From contig JAFGNI010000726.1 in assembly GCA_016927095.1 (NCBI GenBank), forward strand, positions 1-8,111: a stretch of DNA of 8,111 bases, written 5' to 3'. The notes below the pieces were generated by a model that was not told the origin of the DNA, searched no databases, and saw nothing but the letters and a program-made list of their open reading frames with translations. Within the stretch, counting starts at the first letter, position 1. Every line of letters begins with the position of its first letter. Of this stretch, positions 6,565 to 8,111 are shown one piece after another. The stretch comes from Anaerolineae bacterium (GTDB lineage: Bacteria; Chloroflexota; Anaerolineae; B4-G1; SLSP01). Position numbers and translations under genes: made by a program.

Positions 6565-6597
6565 ACCTTCCGGGTAGCTTGAAGCTACCCGGAAGGT
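6565..6597. repeat. Perfect inverted repeat, 16-bp arms, in the acuC leader
   Basis: ACCTTCCGGGTAGCTT (6565-6580) is followed by a single G and then its exact reverse complement (6582-6597). As RNA it would form a long, very stable hairpin with a small loop. No T run follows, so it is not an ordinary intrinsic terminator. It lies 34 bases before the acuC ATG, between the candidate promoter and the ribosome binding site (GAGGT, 6621-6625). It could be an operator, an attenuating leader structure, or one copy of a dispersed palindromic repeat. A separate perfect ten-base palindrome, GCACCGGTGC (6605-6614), lies between it and the ribosome binding site. Confidence 0.9.
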
Positions 6598-6630
6598 GAT
6601 GACAGCACCGGTGCAGAGACGAGGTAACCG

Positions 6631-7773
6631 ATGAATCGAGAGCAACAACAAGACACAGCCCCCCGTCGTGCGATCTTCATCTCCTCGCCCGACCTATGGC
6701 GCCATGGCTTCGGCGGCAAGCACCCGCTGAAACCGGAGCGGCTGGCCCGCACCGTGGCGCTCCTGGAGGGCTACGACGCCTTCGCGGCTGACAACGCCAC
6801 CATCGTCGAGCCCCGCCCCGCCACCGATGAGGAGCTGGCCCGCTTCCACACCCACGAGTACATCCAGATCGTCAAAGCACTCAGCGACGGTAACCTGCCC
6901 AACGTCCCGGCGCGTCGCCACGGCTTTGGCGCGGGCGACAATCCTGTCTTCAAAGGTATGGACAAGGTCTCCCGGCTCAAGGCCGGCGGCGGGCTGGTCG
7001 GCGCTGAGATGCTGCTGTCCGGTGCGTGCCACGTGGCCTTCAACTTCAGCGGCGGGCTCCACCACGCGATGCCCTCCAAGGCCTCGGGGTTCTGCATCTA
7101 CAACGACATCGCCGTCACCATCGCCTGGCTGCTGACCCAGGGCCGGCGCGTTGCCTATGTGGACATCGATGCCCACCACGGCGACGGCGTCCAGGCGGCC
7201 TTCGAGGACACCGATCAGGTGCTGACCATCTCCCTACACCAGGATGGTCACACGCTCTTCCCGGGCACCGGCTTCGTCGACGAGACGGGGCGCGGCGCCG
7301 GCGAGGGCACCAGCGTCAACGTGCCGCTCTATCCCCAGACCGATGACGAAACCTACCTCTGGGCCTTCCGCGAGGTGGTGCCGCCGCTGGTGCGCCGCTT
7401 TGCACCGGACGTGCTGGTGAGCCAACTGGGCGTCGATACGCACTACACCGACCCCCTCACCTATATGGGACTCACCACCGCGGGGCACGAGGCGCTATTC
7501 CAGGAATTCGCTGCACTGACACCCGGGAAGTGGTTCGCCTGCGGCGGCGGGGGCTATAACCTCGATGTCGTGCCCCGCTCGTGGACCTTGGCCTTCGGCG
7601 TGATGTCGGAACAGGCCTTCCCCGACGAGCTCCCGCAGAGCTACCGCGATCAGTATGGGGGCCAGTGGCTCCACGACCGCGACCCCGCCCCCATCGACCG
7701 TGCCACCCGGGACCGTGCGCGCCGTCGCGCCGAGGAGGTCGTCGCCGCGGTGAAGGACCGGTTCGAAATCTAG
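6631..7773 (+). CDS. acuC: AcuC-type class I histone deacetylase family protein
   Basis: A 380-residue zinc-dependent deacetylase with the arginase/deacetylase fold. The sequence shows FSGGLHHAM with the His pair H144-H145, YNDIAV, and YVDIDAHHGDGVQ with D178 and the zinc ligands D180 and H182. The third zinc ligand is D269 in QLGVDTHYTDPL, and the catalytic Tyr is Y309 in GGGGYN. All active-site residues are present, and the length is that of AcuC. In Bacillus, AcuC removes acetyl groups from lysine of acetyl-CoA synthetase and so reactivates it; the substrate here is unknown, because no acetyltransferase or acs gene is in the window. Acetylpolyamine amidohydrolases are related, but the overall motif set fits AcuC better. 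The start at ATG 6631 is supported by GAGGT at 6621-6625 with five bases between. The gene is divergent from gdhA and convergent with the methyltransferase gene. Confidence 0.93.
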   Translation: MNREQQQDTAPRRAIFISSPDLWRHGFGGKHPLKPERLARTVALLEGYDAFAADNATIVEPRPATDEELARFHTHEYIQIVKALSDGNLPNVPARRHGFGAGDNPVFKGMDKVSRLKAGGGLVGAEMLLSGACHVAFNFSGGLHHAMPSKASGFCIYNDIAVTIAWLLTQGRRVAYVDIDAHHGDGVQAAFEDTDQVLTISLHQDGHTLFPGTGFVDETGRGAGEGTSVNVPLYPQTDDETYLWAFREVVPPLVRRFAPDVLVSQLGVDTHYTDPLTYMGLTTAGHEALFQEFAALTPGKWFACGGGGYNLDVVPRSWTLAFGVMSEQAFPDELPQSYRDQYGGQWLHDRDPAPIDRATRDRARRRAEEVVAAVKDRFEI

Positions 7774-7810
7774 GCAGGCGCCCTAGTCATCAGTCAGGCT
7801 GGTTCGTAGT

Positions 7811-7842
7811 AACCGCTTCAGCGGTTCCGCGGCCGAAGCCGC
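7811..7842. terminator. Two adjacent hairpins between convergent genes
   Basis: AACCGC-TTCA-GCGGTT (7811-7826) is a perfect six-bp stem with a four-base loop. Two bases later GCGGC-CGAA-GCCGC (7829-7842) is a perfect five-bp stem. On the - strand the second one reads GCGGC-TTCG-GCCGC, a C(UUCG)G tetraloop, which is exceptionally stable in RNA. The element lies 37 bases after the acuC stop and 32 bases beyond the methyltransferase stop, where it could end transcription from both sides. There is no T run on either strand. The GTAGT preceding the first hairpin together with the hairpin resembles a repeat type I recall in Chloroflexota intergenic regions. Confidence 0.55.
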
Positions 7843-7874
7843 CTCCCATCCTCAACCATCAGGCCAACTGACCA

Positions 7875-8111
7875 CTACGCCTTCCTTGCGATCACCGCGA
7901 TCTCCGTTCCGTCCGCGTCAAAAGAATCGCCGGCGACGTTTGCGTATATAGCCTCGATCGCCAACCCGTTTGCCGCGAACTCCGCACGCAGCGCCTCCGG
8001 CGTGGTGTACTGCAGCCAATTGTAGACCGTGCGTATGCGGTCCGGCTCGACCAGCGTGTACTTGTCGAGGACCACCTTCTCCTCGTCGTAGATGAAGGTG
8101 TTGGCGAAGAC
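7875..8111 (-). CDS. Probable SAM-dependent methyltransferase, C-terminal part (5' end outside window)
   Basis: The - strand frame is open from the right edge to TAG (7877 down to 7875), giving 78 visible residues. The GTG at 8075 is an internal Val codon, because the frame and recognisable sequence (VFANTFIYDEEKVVLDKYTL) continue beyond it to the edge. The visible part corresponds to the last strands of a class I methyltransferase: a WLQYTTPEALRAEFAANGLA helix, then IEAIYANVAGDSF and a final strand TEIAVIARKA. The pattern 'PEELrxxLxxaGF...vyGdxxgxxf...ivvArk' is typical of this family's end. The SAM-binding motifs lie outside the window, so neither substrate nor subfamily can be named. Confidence 0.7.
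   Translation of the reverse strand, partial: VFANTFIYDEEKVVLDKYTLVEPDRIRTVYNWLQYTTPEALRAEFAANGLAIEAIYANVAGDSFDADGTEIAVIARKA

Noticed and set aside
1..8111. CRISPR array, tRNA, rRNA or insertion sequence
   Set aside because: No regularly spaced repeats, cloverleaf, rRNA-like sequence, transposase frame or terminal inverted repeats with target duplication could be seen.

Overview
The window is GC-rich bacterial DNA, densely coded, with genes on both strands. The gene families and the style of the short intergenic repeats look most like Chloroflexota (a filamentous or thermophilic relative of Roseiflexus, Caldilinea or Thermomicrobia). That assignment is inference: there is no rRNA gene here to fix it. 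All calls come from reading the sequence, and no database search was run.

Left block (1-3926, + strand): the C-terminal part of an ImuB-like Y-family polymerase runs off the left edge. It is followed without any gap (TGA then ATG) by a complete 1040-residue error-prone DNA polymerase III alpha subunit, DnaE2/ImuC. Together they form the translesion 'mutasome' pair that copies damaged DNA. ImuB carries a QLALF clamp-binding motif and probably tethers the pair to the sliding clamp. A 15-base tandem repeat is inserted in frame near the end of imuB.

Middle block (3927-5176, + strand): a small cassette with its own good sigma70-type promoter. It holds three tightly overlapping reading frames: an 84-residue antitoxin-like protein, a MNT-type minimal nucleotidyltransferase, and a HEPN-domain protein. 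MNT and HEPN partners normally form a toxin-antitoxin pair. Here the HEPN frame has an amber TAG at codon 13 and no standard start codon after it, so the presumed toxin looks disabled. The 150 bases after it hold no gene but contain a heptamer tandem repeat.

Right block (5177-8111): a glutamate dehydrogenase gene on the - strand and an AcuC-type deacetylase gene on the + strand diverge from a roughly 195-base regulatory interval. This interval holds candidate promoters for both genes and a perfect 16-bp-arm inverted repeat in the acuC leader. Downstream of acuC, about 100 bases with two adjacent hairpins separate it from the convergent 3' end of a probable SAM-dependent methyltransferase gene that runs off the right edge.

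The most notable points are the amber-interrupted HEPN in an otherwise intact three-gene cassette, the dyad upstream of acuC, and several short repeats (611-655, 5152-5175, 7811-7842) that look like dispersed genomic elements.
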